Positions 36,427 to 45,198 of a stretch of 64,000 nt of DNA are shown piece by piece. A model generated the notes under the pieces. The model searched no databases. It saw only the letters and a list, made by a program, of their open reading frames with translations, and was not told where the DNA came from. Position numbers and translations under genes: made by a program. Positions within the stretch are counted from its first letter, which is position 1. Each line of letters begins with the position of its first letter. Origin of the DNA: Streptomyces sp. ISL-100 (GTDB lineage Bacteria > Actinomycetota > Actinomycetes > Streptomycetales > Streptomycetaceae); the NCBI RefSeq assembly GCF_018614615.1, contig NZ_JAGGOK010000027.1, forward strand, positions 62,001 to 126,000, given 5' to 3'.

Positions 36427-37596
36427 TCACCCGGTGGGCGGTTCGGCGCCGACCAGCCACATGGAGAAGAACTGGGCGCCGCCGCCATAGGCATGGCCCA
36501 GGGCCCTGCGGGCGCCGTCGACCTGGTGCTCTCCGGCCTGTCCGCGCACCTGGAGGGCGGCCTCGGCGAAGCGGATCATGCCGGAGGCGCCGATGGGGTT
36601 GGTGGACAGGACACCGCCGGACGGGTTCACGGGCAGGTCACCGTCGAGTTCCGTGACGCCGGACTCGGTGAGCTTCCAGCCCTCCCCCTCGGCGGCGAAG
36701 CCCAGGTTCTCCAGCCACATCGGCTCGTACCAGGAGAAGGGCACGTACATCTCGACGGCGTCGATCTCCCGGCGCGGATCGGTGATGCCCGCCTGGCGGT
36801 AGACGTCGGCGGCGCAGTCCTTGCCCGCCTGTGGGGAGACGAAGTCCTTGCCGGCGAAGAGGGTGGGTTCGCTGCGCATCGCGCCGCCGTGCACCCAGGC
36901 GGGCGGGTGCGGTGCGCGGGCGGCGCCGGCCCGCCCGGTGAGGATCATCGCGCACGCGCCGTCGGAGGAGGGGCACGTCTCGGAGTAGCGGACGGGGTCC
37001 CAGAGCATCGGCGAGGCCTGGACCTTCTCAAGGGTGATGTCGGGCTCGTGGAGGTGGGCGTATGGGTTCTTGAGGGCGTTGCGGCGGTCCTTGTACGCGA
37101 CGACGGAGCCCACGGTGTCGGGTGCGCCGCTGCGGCGCATGTACGCCCGGATGTGCGGCGCGAAGAAGCCGCCGGCCCCGGCGAGCAGCGGCTGCTGAAA
37201 CGGGACGGGCAGGGACAGGCCCCACATCGCGTTGGACTCGGACTGTTTTTCGAAGGCGAGGGTGAGCACCGTGCCGTGGACGCGGGCGGCGATCAGGTTG
37301 GCGGCGACGAGGGCGGTGGAGCCTCCGACGGAGCCCGCCGTGTGGACGCGGAGCATGGGCTTGCCGACGGCGCCCAGCGCGTCCGCGAGGTAGAGCTCCG
37401 GCATCATCACGCCCTCGAAGAAGTCGGGGGCCTTGCCGATGACGACGGCGTCGATGTCCGCCCACGTCAACCGGGCGTCGTCCAGGGACCGCTGGGCGGC
37501 TTCGCGCACGAGACCGGCGATGGAGACGTCGCGGCGGGCGGCGACATGCTTCGTCTGGCCGATGCCTACGACGGCGACGGGCTCCTTGGTCATCAT
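36427..37596 (-). CDS. Thiolase-fold lipid-transfer protein, Ltp3-like (putative aldolase subunit)
   Basis: 389-residue SCP-x/thiolase-superfamily protein; the start reads KEPVAVVGIGQTKHVAARR. The canonical thiolase residues are altered: the Cys position in HTAGSVGGSTAL is Ser, and the usual GHP of the C-terminal motif is STNPIGASG. This fits Ltp-type retro-aldolases rather than thiolases. Length and order match Mycobacterium tuberculosis ltp3 (Rv3523, about 394 aa). With the DUF35 partner it may cleave a beta-hydroxy acyl-CoA with a branched chain. ATGA overlap with the upstream ltp4-like gene indicates coupling. It is last in the operon. Confidence 0.85.
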   Translation of the reverse strand: MMTKEPVAVVGIGQTKHVAARRDVSIAGLVREAAQRSLDDARLTWADIDAVVIGKAPDFFEGVMMPELYLADALGAVGKPMLRVHTAGSVGGSTALVAANLIAARVHGTVLTLAFEKQSESNAMWGLSLPVPFQQPLLAGAGGFFAPHIRAYMRRSGAPDTVGSVVAYKDRRNALKNPYAHLHEPDITLEKVQASPMLWDPVRYSETCPSSDGACAMILTGRAGAARAPHPPAWVHGGAMRSEPTLFAGKDFVSPQAGKDCAADVYRQAGITDPRREIDAVEMYVPFSWYEPMWLENLGFAAEGEGWKLTESGVTELDGDLPVNPSGGVLSTNPIGASGMIRFAEAALQVRGQAGEHQVDGARRALGHAYGGGAQFFSMWLVGAEPPTG

Positions 37597-38642
37597 TCCC
37601 CCTCCAGGACGGCGACGAGGTTCTGTTGCAGGCAGGGCCCCGAAGTGGCGTGCGCGAGCGCCCGGTCGGACTCTCCGCGGTGAATACGGGCCGCCGCCTC
37701 GCCGAGCCTGATGAGTCCGGCCGCCATGACGGGGTTGGCGGCGAGCGCCCCGCCGGACGGGTTGACGTTCACGTCACCGCCCAGGCGCAGGGCCTTGCGC
37801 AGGACGACCTCCTGGGAGGTGAAGGGCGCGTGCAGCTCGGCGGTGTCGACGGGCCGTTCGAAGGCCCCGGCCCGCTCGGCTGCCTGCCGGGCCGACGGGG
37901 AGTCGGTGAGGTCGCGTACGCCCAGGCTGTGCGCCTCGATGCGGTGGTCCATGCCGCGGATCCAGGCGGGTCGCTCGCACAGCCGGCGCGCGGTGTCGCC
38001 CGCCGCCAGGATCACCGCGGCCGCGCCGTCGCCGATGGGCGGGCAGTCGCCCGTACGCAGCGGCTGTACGAGGTACTCGCCGGCGGGGACGGATCCGCCG
38101 AGCTGGGCGTGCGGATTGGCCGCGGCGGCGGTACGGCTGCGGGCCGCGACCGCCGCGAGGGCGGGCTCGTCGGTGTCGCCCGCGTCGATCAGCGCCTGCG
38201 CCTGGAGCGCGGCGAGGGACACGGAGTCCGGCCAGAGGGGGGCGACGTAGTACGGGTCGAGCTGGCGGGTCAGTACGTCGCGGAGCTCGCCGGGTGACGA
38301 CTTGCCGTACGCGTAGACGAGCGCGGTGTCGGCCTCGCCGGTCAGGAGCTTCACCCAGGCCTCGTACAGCGCCCAGGCGCCGTCCATCTCCACATGGGAC
38401 TCGGAGATCGGCGGCCAGGCGCCCACACCGTCGAGCGCCATGGTGAAGGAGAAGGCGCGGCCCGCGAGGTAGTCGCTCGATCCGGAGCAGGTGAAGTCGA
38501 TGTCGCTGGTCTTCAGGCCGGTGCGCCCGAGCACGTCGTGCAGCACCGGCATCAGCATCTCGACTTCCGAGACCTCGTCGGTGCAGCGGAGGTGATCGGT
38601 CTGCGCGAATGCCACGATCGCGATCTCACGCATCCCGGGCAT
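37593..38642 (-). CDS. Thiolase-fold lipid-transfer protein, Ltp4-like
   Basis: 349-residue thiolase-superfamily protein: REIAIVAFAQTDHLRC, DFTCSGSSDYLAGRAF, ESHVEMDGAWALYEAW where the nucleophilic Cys of thiolases would lie, and NPSGGALAANPVMAAGL without the usual His. It is therefore probably not a classical thiolase. Size and gene order match M. tuberculosis ltp4 (Rv3522, about 354 aa). It should pair with the Ltp3-like and DUF35 proteins. Its ATG overlaps the DUF35 stop (TGATG) and its stop overlaps the next start (ATGA). Confidence 0.83.
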   Translation of the reverse strand: MPGMREIAIVAFAQTDHLRCTDEVSEVEMLMPVLHDVLGRTGLKTSDIDFTCSGSSDYLAGRAFSFTMALDGVGAWPPISESHVEMDGAWALYEAWVKLLTGEADTALVYAYGKSSPGELRDVLTRQLDPYYVAPLWPDSVSLAALQAQALIDAGDTDEPALAAVAARSRTAAAANPHAQLGGSVPAGEYLVQPLRTGDCPPIGDGAAAVILAAGDTARRLCERPAWIRGMDHRIEAHSLGVRDLTDSPSARQAAERAGAFERPVDTAELHAPFTSQEVVLRKALRLGGDVNVNPSGGALAANPVMAAGLIRLGEAAARIHRGESDRALAHATSGPCLQQNLVAVLEGE

Positions 38643-39586
38643 CAGATCAGCTCCTTGTACGCGTCGTAGTCGGCGTCCGGTTCGCCGGTGGGCCGGTAAT
38701 GGTCGGGATAGCGGCCGCCCTCGGTCCACACCGGCTCGACGCGCAGACCCATCCGCACCTGGTCGTACGGGATGCCGCCGATCCGGCCGTGCAGGGCCAG
38801 GTCGGCGCCGTCGAGTGCGATGTGCCCGTAGACGTACGGGACTTCGATGTCGAGATTGCGCGCCTTGATGTTGACGATGCAGAAGGTGGTGACGGTGCCG
38901 CGGGGGCCGACCTCGACCCGCTCGGCGGTCGCGATGCCACAGGTGGGGCAGGCGCCGCGGGGCGGGACGTACACCTTGCGACAGGAGGGGCAGCGCTCAC
39001 CGACGGTGCGCTGCTCGGCGAGCGCGTTGATGTAGTCGGTGGGGGCGCGGCCGGGGCTGTACGTGTAGTCGAGGCGGGCGGGGGTGGTGATGCCGGTGAC
39101 AGGGTCGGCGAAGCCGCCGTCGTGCGGGGCCGCCGGCCCGCTGTTCTCGCTCTCGTACGGCTCGAAGCAGGCGATGTCGGTGATGGCTCCCGTACGTTCG
39201 CCGGCCCAGCGGACGCGGACGCGCATGCCGGTGCGTACGGCGTCGGGGCCCGGCGCGTCCAGAACGTGCAGGAGGGCGGTGTCGGCGCCGTCGAGCTTCA
39301 CCAGGACCCAGGCGAAGGGCGTTGCGAGGGGCTGGTCCCGGCGCGGGGCCGGGTTCCAGGCCCAGGTGGTGACGGTGCCCGTGGGGGCGACTTCGACCAG
39401 GTCGCGGATCTCTTCGGCGGTCACCGGGTCGTACTCGACGGGCGGCACGAGCACCCCGCCGCCGGCGGTCTTCACGCCGAGGACGACGCGCTCGCGAAGT
39501 CCGGTGAGGAAGGCGCTCTGTACGGGGCCGAGGGAGCGGGTGAAGGGGAACTCGACAACGAGCGGGGCACTGAGGACTTCGGGCAT
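38642..39586 (-). CDS. Two-domain DUF35 / OB-fold zinc-ribbon protein (Rv3521-like)
   Basis: 314-residue acyl-CoA-binding partner of Ltp proteins. An N-terminal OB domain without zinc cysteines (about 30-140) is followed by a second DUF35 unit with the rubredoxin-like ribbon CPSCRKVYVPPRGACPTC (Cys199, 202, 213, 216) and an OB fold. In steroid degradation DUF35 domains bind the CoA substrate and are needed for Ltp aldolase activity. The double-domain build and length resemble M. tuberculosis Rv3521. ATG at 39586, reading MPEVLSAPLVVEF, is 26 bp after the crotonase stop. Confidence 0.88.
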   Translation of the reverse strand: MPEVLSAPLVVEFPFTRSLGPVQSAFLTGLRERVVLGVKTAGGGVLVPPVEYDPVTAEEIRDLVEVAPTGTVTTWAWNPAPRRDQPLATPFAWVLVKLDGADTALLHVLDAPGPDAVRTGMRVRVRWAGERTGAITDIACFEPYESENSGPAAPHDGGFADPVTGITTPARLDYTYSPGRAPTDYINALAEQRTVGERCPSCRKVYVPPRGACPTCGIATAERVEVGPRGTVTTFCIVNIKARNLDIEVPYVYGHIALDGADLALHGRIGGIPYDQVRMGLRVEPVWTEGGRYPDHYRPTGEPDADYDAYKELI

Positions 39587-39612
39587 GTACGGCTCCTTCT
39601 CAGGCTTCCTTC

Positions 39613-40419
39613 TCAGGCGCGCCGGTAGAGTGGATCGCGTTTCTCGGCGAAGGCGCGGGCGCCCTCCTTCGCGTCGGCGGTGTCGAAAATGGGCCAGCCA
39701 CGCTTGAGTTCGGCCGCCAGGCCTTCGGTTTCGGTCATCTCCGCCGTCTCGTACACCGACGCCTTGATCGCCTCGACGGCGAGCGGGCCGCAGGCGTTGA
39801 TCTGCCCGGCGATGGCGAGGGCCTTGTCGAGGGCGGTGCCGTCGGGGACGACATGGCCGACGAGTCCGATGCGCTCGGCTTCCGCCGCCGGGTACGGGCG
39901 ACCGGTGAGCAGCATCTCCAGGGCGTGGGTGCGCGGAATCTGGCGCGGCAGGCGTACGGTCGAGCCGCCGATGGGGAACAGCCCCCGCCTGGCCTCGAAG
40001 AGGCCGAAGGTGGCGCTTTGTCCGGCGACGCGGATGTCGGTGCCCTGGAGGATCTCCGTACCGCCTGCTACGCAGTAACCCTCGACAGCGGCGACGACCG
40101 GTTTGCGGGGGCGGTGGTGGCGCAGCATCGCCTTCCAGTGAAGGTCGGGGTCGGCCTTCATCCGCTCGCGGTACTGGTCACCGCCCATGCCCCGGTCGCC
40201 CGCGAGAGCTTTGAGATCCATACCGGCGCAGAAGTCGCCGCCCGCGCCGGTCAGCACGACGGAGCGGATCTCGTCGTCCGCGTCGGCGGCGAGCCAGCCG
40301 TCGTACAGCCCTACAAGCATCGGCAGCGACAGCGCGTTCTTCGCCTCCGGCCTGTTCAAGGTGAGCACCAGCGTGGCGCCTTCGCGCCGCACGGTGAGGT
40401 GTTCCGTACCACCACCCAT
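39613..40419 (-). CDS. Enoyl-CoA hydratase/isomerase (crotonase), EchA19-like
   Basis: 268-residue crotonase-fold enzyme. The oxyanion and CoA regions DFCAGMDLKAL and GYCVAGGTEILQGTDIRVAG are intact, with an acidic residue in FGLFEARRGLFPIGGS at the catalytic position. It hydrates an enoyl-CoA during beta-oxidation of the substrate activated by the divergent ligase. Crotonase and FadD19-like ligase are arranged divergently, as echA19 and fadD19 are in M. tuberculosis. ATG at 40419 follows GGGAGG. It is first in the operon with DUF35 and the two Ltp genes. Confidence 0.9.
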   Translation of the reverse strand: MGGGTEHLTVRREGATLVLTLNRPEAKNALSLPMLVGLYDGWLAADADDEIRSVVLTGAGGDFCAGMDLKALAGDRGMGGDQYRERMKADPDLHWKAMLRHHRPRKPVVAAVEGYCVAGGTEILQGTDIRVAGQSATFGLFEARRGLFPIGGSTVRLPRQIPRTHALEMLLTGRPYPAAEAERIGLVGHVVPDGTALDKALAIAGQINACGPLAVEAIKASVYETAEMTETEGLAAELKRGWPIFDTADAKEGARAFAEKRDPLYRRA

Positions 40420-40484
40420 TTGACTGCCTCCCGTCTCAGGAACGAGAACAGGTTGCAGTAGGGCGGCGCCCACTTCAATAGCTT

Positions 40485-40501
40485 TCTGACAGTCAGTCAG
40501 A
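40485..40501. promoter_or_regulatory. 17-bp TetR-type palindrome in the divergent acyl-CoA promoter
   Basis: TCTGAC, AGTCA, GTCAGA: perfect 6-bp arms around 5 nt, lying between the crotonase (start 40419) and the acyl-CoA ligase (start 40580). The flanks read TTTCTGAC on the left and GTCAGATT on the right. Near-identical arms, spacing and flanks recur at 60461-60477. A TetR-family repressor responding to acyl-CoA is likely; no tetR gene is in the window. Confidence 0.72.
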
Positions 40502-40579
40502 TTTATTCGGCGCAGCCCCTTCCCACTTGTGGCGCCGTTTGCTCTGATGAGAATTCCGCAGCCTGGGTCAGGAGGAACG

Positions 40580-42208
40580 GTGGAGTACAACCTTGCCGAC
40601 CTGTTCGAGTCGGTCGTCGACGCGGTTCCGGACCGTGAGGCGCTCGTGTACGCCGACCATCCCGGTACGGGCGCGGAGCGCAGGCTCACGTACTCCGAGC
40701 TGGACGCGGCGGCCAACCGCATCGCCCACCATCTGATCGACGCGGGCGTGAAGCCCGGCGAGCACCTGGGGCTGCACCTCTACAACGGCATCGAATACCT
40801 CCAGACCGTGCTGGCCTGCCTGAAGGCGCGCGTCGTTCCCGTGAACGTCAACTACCGCTATGTGGAGGAGGAGCTGGTCTACCTCTACCGCGACGCGAAC
40901 CTGGTGGCGCTGGTCTTCGACGCCGAGTTCACCGAGCGGGTCGCGGCCGCCCTGCCGCAGACGGACAAGCTCCGGCATCTCGTACGGGTCGGTACGCCGA
41001 CCGGCGGCACGCCGGAGCCCGCGGTCCTGCCGGTGCCGTTCGCGGAGGCCGAGGCGTCGGGGGCGGCCGGCCGGGGGTTCGGGCCGCGCTCGGCCGACGA
41101 CCAGTTCATCATCTACACCGGTGGCACGACCGGCATGCCGAAGGGGGTGATGTGGCGCCAGGAGGACCTGTTCTTCGCCGGGCTCGGCGGCGGCGCGCCC
41201 ACCGGCGATCCGGTGAAGTCCCCGCAGGAGCTGGCGGAGCGGGTGGCGGCCGGCGGCGACGGGATCACTTTCTTCCCCACTCCTCCGCTGATGCACGGCA
41301 CGTCGACGCTCACCGCCTTCATCGGGTTCTTCTTCGGCCAGCGCGTCGTCGTCCACCGGAAGTTCGCGCCCGAGGAGGTGCTGCGGACGATCGAAAAGGA
41401 GAAAGTGACCAGCGTGTCGCTGGTCGGCGACGCGATGCTGCGGCCGCTGATCGACGCGCTGAACGGCCCGATGAAGGGCACCGACTGCTCGTCGCTGTTC
41501 AGCGTCTCCTCGTCGGGCGCGATCATGTCGGAGACGGTGCGTGAGCAGTTCCAGGCGCTGGTGCCGCATGTGATGCTGCTGAACAACTTCGGGTCGTCCG
41601 AGTCCGGCTTCAACGGCACGGCGACGGACGACTCGGGTCCCGGCAAGGGGTTCAGGCTGCGCGTCAACTCCCGTACCGCCGTGGTGGATCCGGCGACGTA
41701 CGCCCCCGTCGCACCCGGCGAGGTGGGCCGGATCGCGCAGCGCGGGCATGTCCCGCTGGGCTACTACAACGACCCGAAGAAGACCGCCGAGACCTTCTTC
41801 GAGGCGGGCGGCGAGCGGTGGGTGCTGCTGGGCGACATGGCGACGGTGGACGAGGAGGGCATCGTTACCGTGCTCGGCCGGGGCTCGCAGTGCATCAACA
41901 CCGGCGGCGAGAAGGTGTACCCGGAGGAGGTCGAGCAGGCGCTCAAGTCCCATCCGGATGTGTACGACGCGCTGGTGGCCGGCGTACCGGACGAGAAGTG
42001 GGGCAATCGGGTGGCGGCCGTGGTGCAGCTGCGCGACGGCGCGGACGCCCCTGGCCTGGACGCCATCCAGGCTCACTGCCGCACCCGGCTCGCGGGGTAC
42101 AAGATTCCCCGCCAGATGGTGATCACCCCGGAGATACAGCGCTCGCCGAGCGGCAAGGCGGACTACCGATGGGCCCGTACCGTCGCGGCGGGCTCCGGGG
42201 GCCGTTAG
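40580..42208 (+). CDS. Acyl-CoA synthetase, FadD19-like
   Basis: 542-residue AMP-forming ligase that activates a carboxylic acid with ATP and CoA. The P-loop is YTGGTTGMPKGVMWR, the mid motif NNFGSSESGF, then GYYNDPKKTAETF, and the C-terminal catalytic Lys is in RSPSGKADYRWA. The GGTTGMPKGVMWR loop, the APEFN-like KFAPEEVLRTI region and the GKADYRWA end closely resemble mycobacterial FadD19, which activates C24 steroid acids. GTG at 40580 follows AGGAGG. It is divergent from the crotonase across a shared palindrome. Confidence 0.9.
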   Translation: MEYNLADLFESVVDAVPDREALVYADHPGTGAERRLTYSELDAAANRIAHHLIDAGVKPGEHLGLHLYNGIEYLQTVLACLKARVVPVNVNYRYVEEELVYLYRDANLVALVFDAEFTERVAAALPQTDKLRHLVRVGTPTGGTPEPAVLPVPFAEAEASGAAGRGFGPRSADDQFIIYTGGTTGMPKGVMWRQEDLFFAGLGGGAPTGDPVKSPQELAERVAAGGDGITFFPTPPLMHGTSTLTAFIGFFFGQRVVVHRKFAPEEVLRTIEKEKVTSVSLVGDAMLRPLIDALNGPMKGTDCSSLFSVSSSGAIMSETVREQFQALVPHVMLLNNFGSSESGFNGTATDDSGPGKGFRLRVNSRTAVVDPATYAPVAPGEVGRIAQRGHVPLGYYNDPKKTAETFFEAGGERWVLLGDMATVDEEGIVTVLGRGSQCINTGGEKVYPEEVEQALKSHPDVYDALVAGVPDEKWGNRVAAVVQLRDGADAPGLDAIQAHCRTRLAGYKIPRQMVITPEIQRSPSGKADYRWARTVAAGSGGR

Positions 42209-42222
42209 GAGGCTGCCGGTCG

Positions 42223-42240
42223 CCCACCGCGTCCGGTGGG
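42223..42240. terminator. Short hairpin between convergent genes
   Basis: CCCACCG, CGTC, CGGTGGG: a 7-bp stem with a 4-nt loop, in the 42-bp gap between the acyl-CoA ligase (ends 42208) and the PepSY gene (ends 42251). Confidence 0.65.
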
Positions 42241-42250
42241 ACGCGACGTG

Positions 42251-43033
42251 TCAGTCGCGGTCGACGTCCTCGCTCAGAACTTCGCCGGTCGTCGCGTCGA
42301 TGTCGTACGTGGTCTTGTTCCAGTCGTCGGTGGTCACGACCTCGACGGACCAGATGACGTCACCGCTGTCGGCGTCATCCAGCTCCATGGAGGTGACCGT
42401 GCCCTTCTTCCGGTCGGTGGCGGCCTTGGCCACCTGCTCCGGAGTCTGCTTGATCTTGGTGAGCCATTCGGCCCGTTCCGCCTTGTCGTCGGCGTCCTGA
42501 CCCGCGTCCGTCCGCGCCCGGATCACGTCACCGGACGCTGCGTCGATGCGGACGGTGTGCTCCGTGCCGTCCTTCTCCGAGACCTCCGCGACCCATACCG
42601 CACCACGGGCGCCGGGGCTCGGGCTGCCAGTGGGACTCGGGCTCGGACTCGGGCTGCCGGTGGGGCTGGCGGTGGGGCTGGCGCCACGGGGCGAGCGCTT
42701 CAGCTCGATCGAGAGCAGCGTGCTTCCCGACACCTCGCCCACCGCCGTGGCGGCCGCCTTGTCTGCCGTCACCTTGGCGGTCGTGACCAGGGCCTTGCGC
42801 GCGGCCTGGTCCTCGGTGAGCCGGGCGGAGCCCGTGGGGCTCGGCGAGGGGGTCTGCCGCACCTCCGGCTGCCCGGCGGCGGCGCGGGCCGTCTTGTCGT
42901 CGCCGCTGTTCCCGCAGCCACTCAGGAGCGCGGCGGCTGCGGCGGCGGCTGCGACGTACAGGACGCCGGCAGTACGGACACGTCGGGCACGCGGGGTGCT
43001 AGCGCGGTACACAGGAATGGGCTGAAGGTTCAT
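42251..43033 (-). CDS. PepSY-domain lipoprotein
   Basis: 260-residue exported lipoprotein. After an Ala-rich signal the lipobox is LSGC with Cys40. Two PepSY-type repeats follow: one around DQAARKALVTTAKVTADK ending HTVRIDAASGDVI, the other ending TTYDIDATTGEVLSED. They are separated by a repetitive Ser-Pro-Thr-Gly linker (PTGSPSPSPSPTGSPSPG). PepSY proteins often inhibit proteases or sense envelope state. ATG at 43033 is used; the nearest GGGAGG is rather far upstream. No partner two-component system is adjacent. Confidence 0.86.
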   Translation of the reverse strand: MNLQPIPVYRASTPRARRVRTAGVLYVAAAAAAAALLSGCGNSGDDKTARAAAGQPEVRQTPSPSPTGSARLTEDQAARKALVTTAKVTADKAAATAVGEVSGSTLLSIELKRSPRGASPTASPTGSPSPSPSPTGSPSPGARGAVWVAEVSEKDGTEHTVRIDAASGDVIRARTDAGQDADDKAERAEWLTKIKQTPEQVAKAATDRKKGTVTSMELDDADSGDVIWSVEVVTTDDWNKTTYDIDATTGEVLSEDVDRD

Positions 43034-43132
43034 GACCGCACGATTAACCTCCCGGCCGTCCTCGCATGTCGTCCGACCGCGAGAGTCACCCGATCGCACG
43101 GCCGTTCGCCGTCCCGGTCCGGGCGGTGGCGG

Positions 43133-43579
43133 TTACCTGCCGGGCTGCGAGCCGAGCAGGCCCTTGACCGCCCGGCCGAAGACCATCCCGCCCGCGAGCT
43201 CGATCACCCCGTCGAGCGCCCGGGGAAGCCCCCGCAGCCGCAGGTCCTCAGTCCAGACGACGACGGCCCCGCCCGGAGCCGGGCGTACGTCGATCTCGGC
43301 CCACCCGAGAACCACCGCGCCCCGCTTCTCCAGCCGGCAGTGCCCGGAGCCGCCTCTCTCCGGCGGATCCCAGGCCACGACCTCCATGCGGTCGTCGAAG
43401 CCGAGGCGCCGCAGGCCCGTGCGGGCCACGAGCACCGTCCCCACGGCCGTCGGCGGCGGGGTGGTGACGGTGATGCGGGTGAGCGGGACCTGGGCGGCGT
43501 GGTCTTCCCACACGGTCAGGCGCCGCCATGCCTCGTCGACGGAGAGCGGTGTTCGGCGTTCGATACGGAAGAGGGCCAC
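43133..43579 (-). CDS. SRPBCC-family (polyketide cyclase/Bet v1-like) protein
   Basis: 148-residue START/Bet v1-like fold. The start VALFRIERRTPLSVDEAWRR is typical, followed by alternating beta strands (GTVLVARTGLRRLGFDDRM, GAVVLGWAEIDVRPAPGG) and a long C-terminal helix. Such proteins bind hydrophobic ligands; the ligand is unknown. GTG at 43579 is taken as start with only a weak ribosome binding site. It is divergent from the DNA ligase gene 58 bp away and may share promoter DNA. Confidence 0.82.
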   Translation of the reverse strand: MALFRIERRTPLSVDEAWRRLTVWEDHAAQVPLTRITVTTPPPTAVGTVLVARTGLRRLGFDDRMEVVAWDPPERGGSGHCRLEKRGAVVLGWAEIDVRPAPGGAVVVWTEDLRLRGLPRALDGVIELAGGMVFGRAVKGLLGSQPGR

Positions 43580-43637
43580 AGCCCGACCATAGGGCTGAGG
43601 GGCGGCGGGACGGCGGGCAGCGTTGCAGGATGGGGGC

Positions 43638-45179
43638 ATGCTGCTGGCCACACTCGCCCGGGTGTCGCGGGAGATCGCCTCGACGTCCGCGCGCTCGCGC
43701 AAGACCGCGCTGCTGGCGGAGCTCTTCCGCAGCGCCGGGCCCGACGACGTACCGATCGCGATCCCCTATCTGGCGGGCCGCCTCCCCCAGGGTCGCATCG
43801 GAACCGGCTGGAGTCTGCTGCGGGAGCCCGTCACCCCTGCCGCTGAACCCACGCTGACCGTGCGTGAGGTGGACGCGGCGCTGACCGCGTTCGCGGGCGT
43901 CGCCGGGCCGGGCGCGCAGGCGGAGCGGGGGCGGCTGGTGCGGGAGCTGATGGGGGCGGCGACCGACGAGGAGCAGCAGTTCCTGTTCGGGTTGCTCACG
44001 GGTGAGGTGCGGCAAGGGGCGCTGGACGCGCTGGCGGCGGAAGGGCTGGCCGCGGCGGCGTCGGTGCCCGCCGCCGATGTGCGGCGGACGGTGATGCTGA
44101 GCGGTTCGCTGGTGGCGGTCGGTCAGGCGCTGCTGGCGGGAGGGCCCGCGGCGCTCGCGGAGTTCAGCCTCCAGGTGGGCCGCGCCGTGCCGCCGATGCT
44201 GGCGCATCCCGGGCAGAGCGTCGGCGCGGCGGTCGGCAAGCTGGGGCCCTGCGCGGTGGAGGAGAAGCTGGACGGCATCCGGGTGCAGGTGCACCGCGAC
44301 GGCACCCGGGTACGCGTCTTCACGCGCACCCTGGACGACATTACGGACCGCGTACCGGAACTCGCTTCCGTCGCCGCTGACTTGACCGGTGACCCGTTCA
44401 TTCTCGACGGCGAGGTCATCGCGTTCGACGCGGAAGGAAGGCCTCTCCCGTTCCAGGACATCGCGGGCCGCGTCGGCTCCCGCCTCGACGTGGCGGCCGC
44501 GCGGGAGGCGCTTCCCCTGTCCCCCGTCTTCTTCGACGTACTGGCGCTCGACGATGAAGTCCTCCTGGACCTGCCGTACGCGGACAGGTACGAGCGGCTG
44601 GCGCGGCTGGTGCCCGAGCCGATGCGCGTACGCCGGACGGTGGTGACCGGCCCCGACGACGCGCCGCAGGCCGAAGACTTCCTGGCGCAGACACTGGAGC
44701 GCGGCCACGAAGGGGTGGTGCTCAAGGCGCTGGCCGCTCCGTACCAGGCCGGGCGGCGCGGCACGTCGTGGCTCAAGGTGAAGCCCGTACACACGCTCGA
44801 TCTGGTGGTTCTGGCCGCCGAATGGGGACACGGCCGGCGGACCGGCAAGCTCTCCAATCTGCATCTGGGCGCCCGGCGGCCGGACGGTACGTTCGCCATG
44901 CTCGGGAAGACCTTCAAGGGACTCACCGACGCGATGCTGGACTGGCAGACGCAGCGCCTGCTGGAGCTGGCCACCGGCGACAGCGGCCATGTGGTGACCG
45001 TACGTCCAAAACTCGTCGTCGAGATCGCGTACGACGGGCTTCAGCGGTCCACGCGCTACCCGGAGGGCGTGACGCTGCGCTTCGCGCGCGTGGTGCGCTA
45101 CCGGGAGGACAAGCCGGCCACTGAGGCGGACACGGTCGAGACCGTCCTGGCGACGGGTCCGGTGCGGGCCCCGGACTGA
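43638..45179 (+). CDS. ligB: ATP-dependent DNA ligase (LigB type)
   Basis: 513-residue nick-sealing ligase. An N-terminal helical DNA-binding domain (about 1-190) precedes the adenylation domain with active-site Lys in EEKLDGIRV, followed by FILDGEVIAFD, HEGVVLKAL and GTSWLKVKP, and a C-terminal OB fold. Length and domain order match the stand-alone actinobacterial LigB, not the multidomain LigD of end joining. ATG at 43638 is preceded only by a G-rich stretch. It is an accessory to the NAD-dependent replicative ligase and may act in repair. Confidence 0.94.
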   Translation: MLLATLARVSREIASTSARSRKTALLAELFRSAGPDDVPIAIPYLAGRLPQGRIGTGWSLLREPVTPAAEPTLTVREVDAALTAFAGVAGPGAQAERGRLVRELMGAATDEEQQFLFGLLTGEVRQGALDALAAEGLAAAASVPAADVRRTVMLSGSLVAVGQALLAGGPAALAEFSLQVGRAVPPMLAHPGQSVGAAVGKLGPCAVEEKLDGIRVQVHRDGTRVRVFTRTLDDITDRVPELASVAADLTGDPFILDGEVIAFDAEGRPLPFQDIAGRVGSRLDVAAAREALPLSPVFFDVLALDDEVLLDLPYADRYERLARLVPEPMRVRRTVVTGPDDAPQAEDFLAQTLERGHEGVVLKALAAPYQAGRRGTSWLKVKPVHTLDLVVLAAEWGHGRRTGKLSNLHLGARRPDGTFAMLGKTFKGLTDAMLDWQTQRLLELATGDSGHVVTVRPKLVVEIAYDGLQRSTRYPEGVTLRFARVVRYREDKPATEADTVETVLATGPVRAPD

Positions 45180-45198
45180 ACGGCCGTACTCGGCTGGC

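Noticed and set aside
40420..40579. KstR or KstR2 operator in the sterol-like cluster
   Set aside because: No recognisable AAC...GTT KstR-type or CAAG...CTTG KstR2-type palindrome; only the TCTGAC/GTCAGA element is present.
43638..45179. Ligase D partner of Ku
   Set aside because: The ligase has no polymerase or nuclease domain and is 37 kb from ku; it fits stand-alone LigB.
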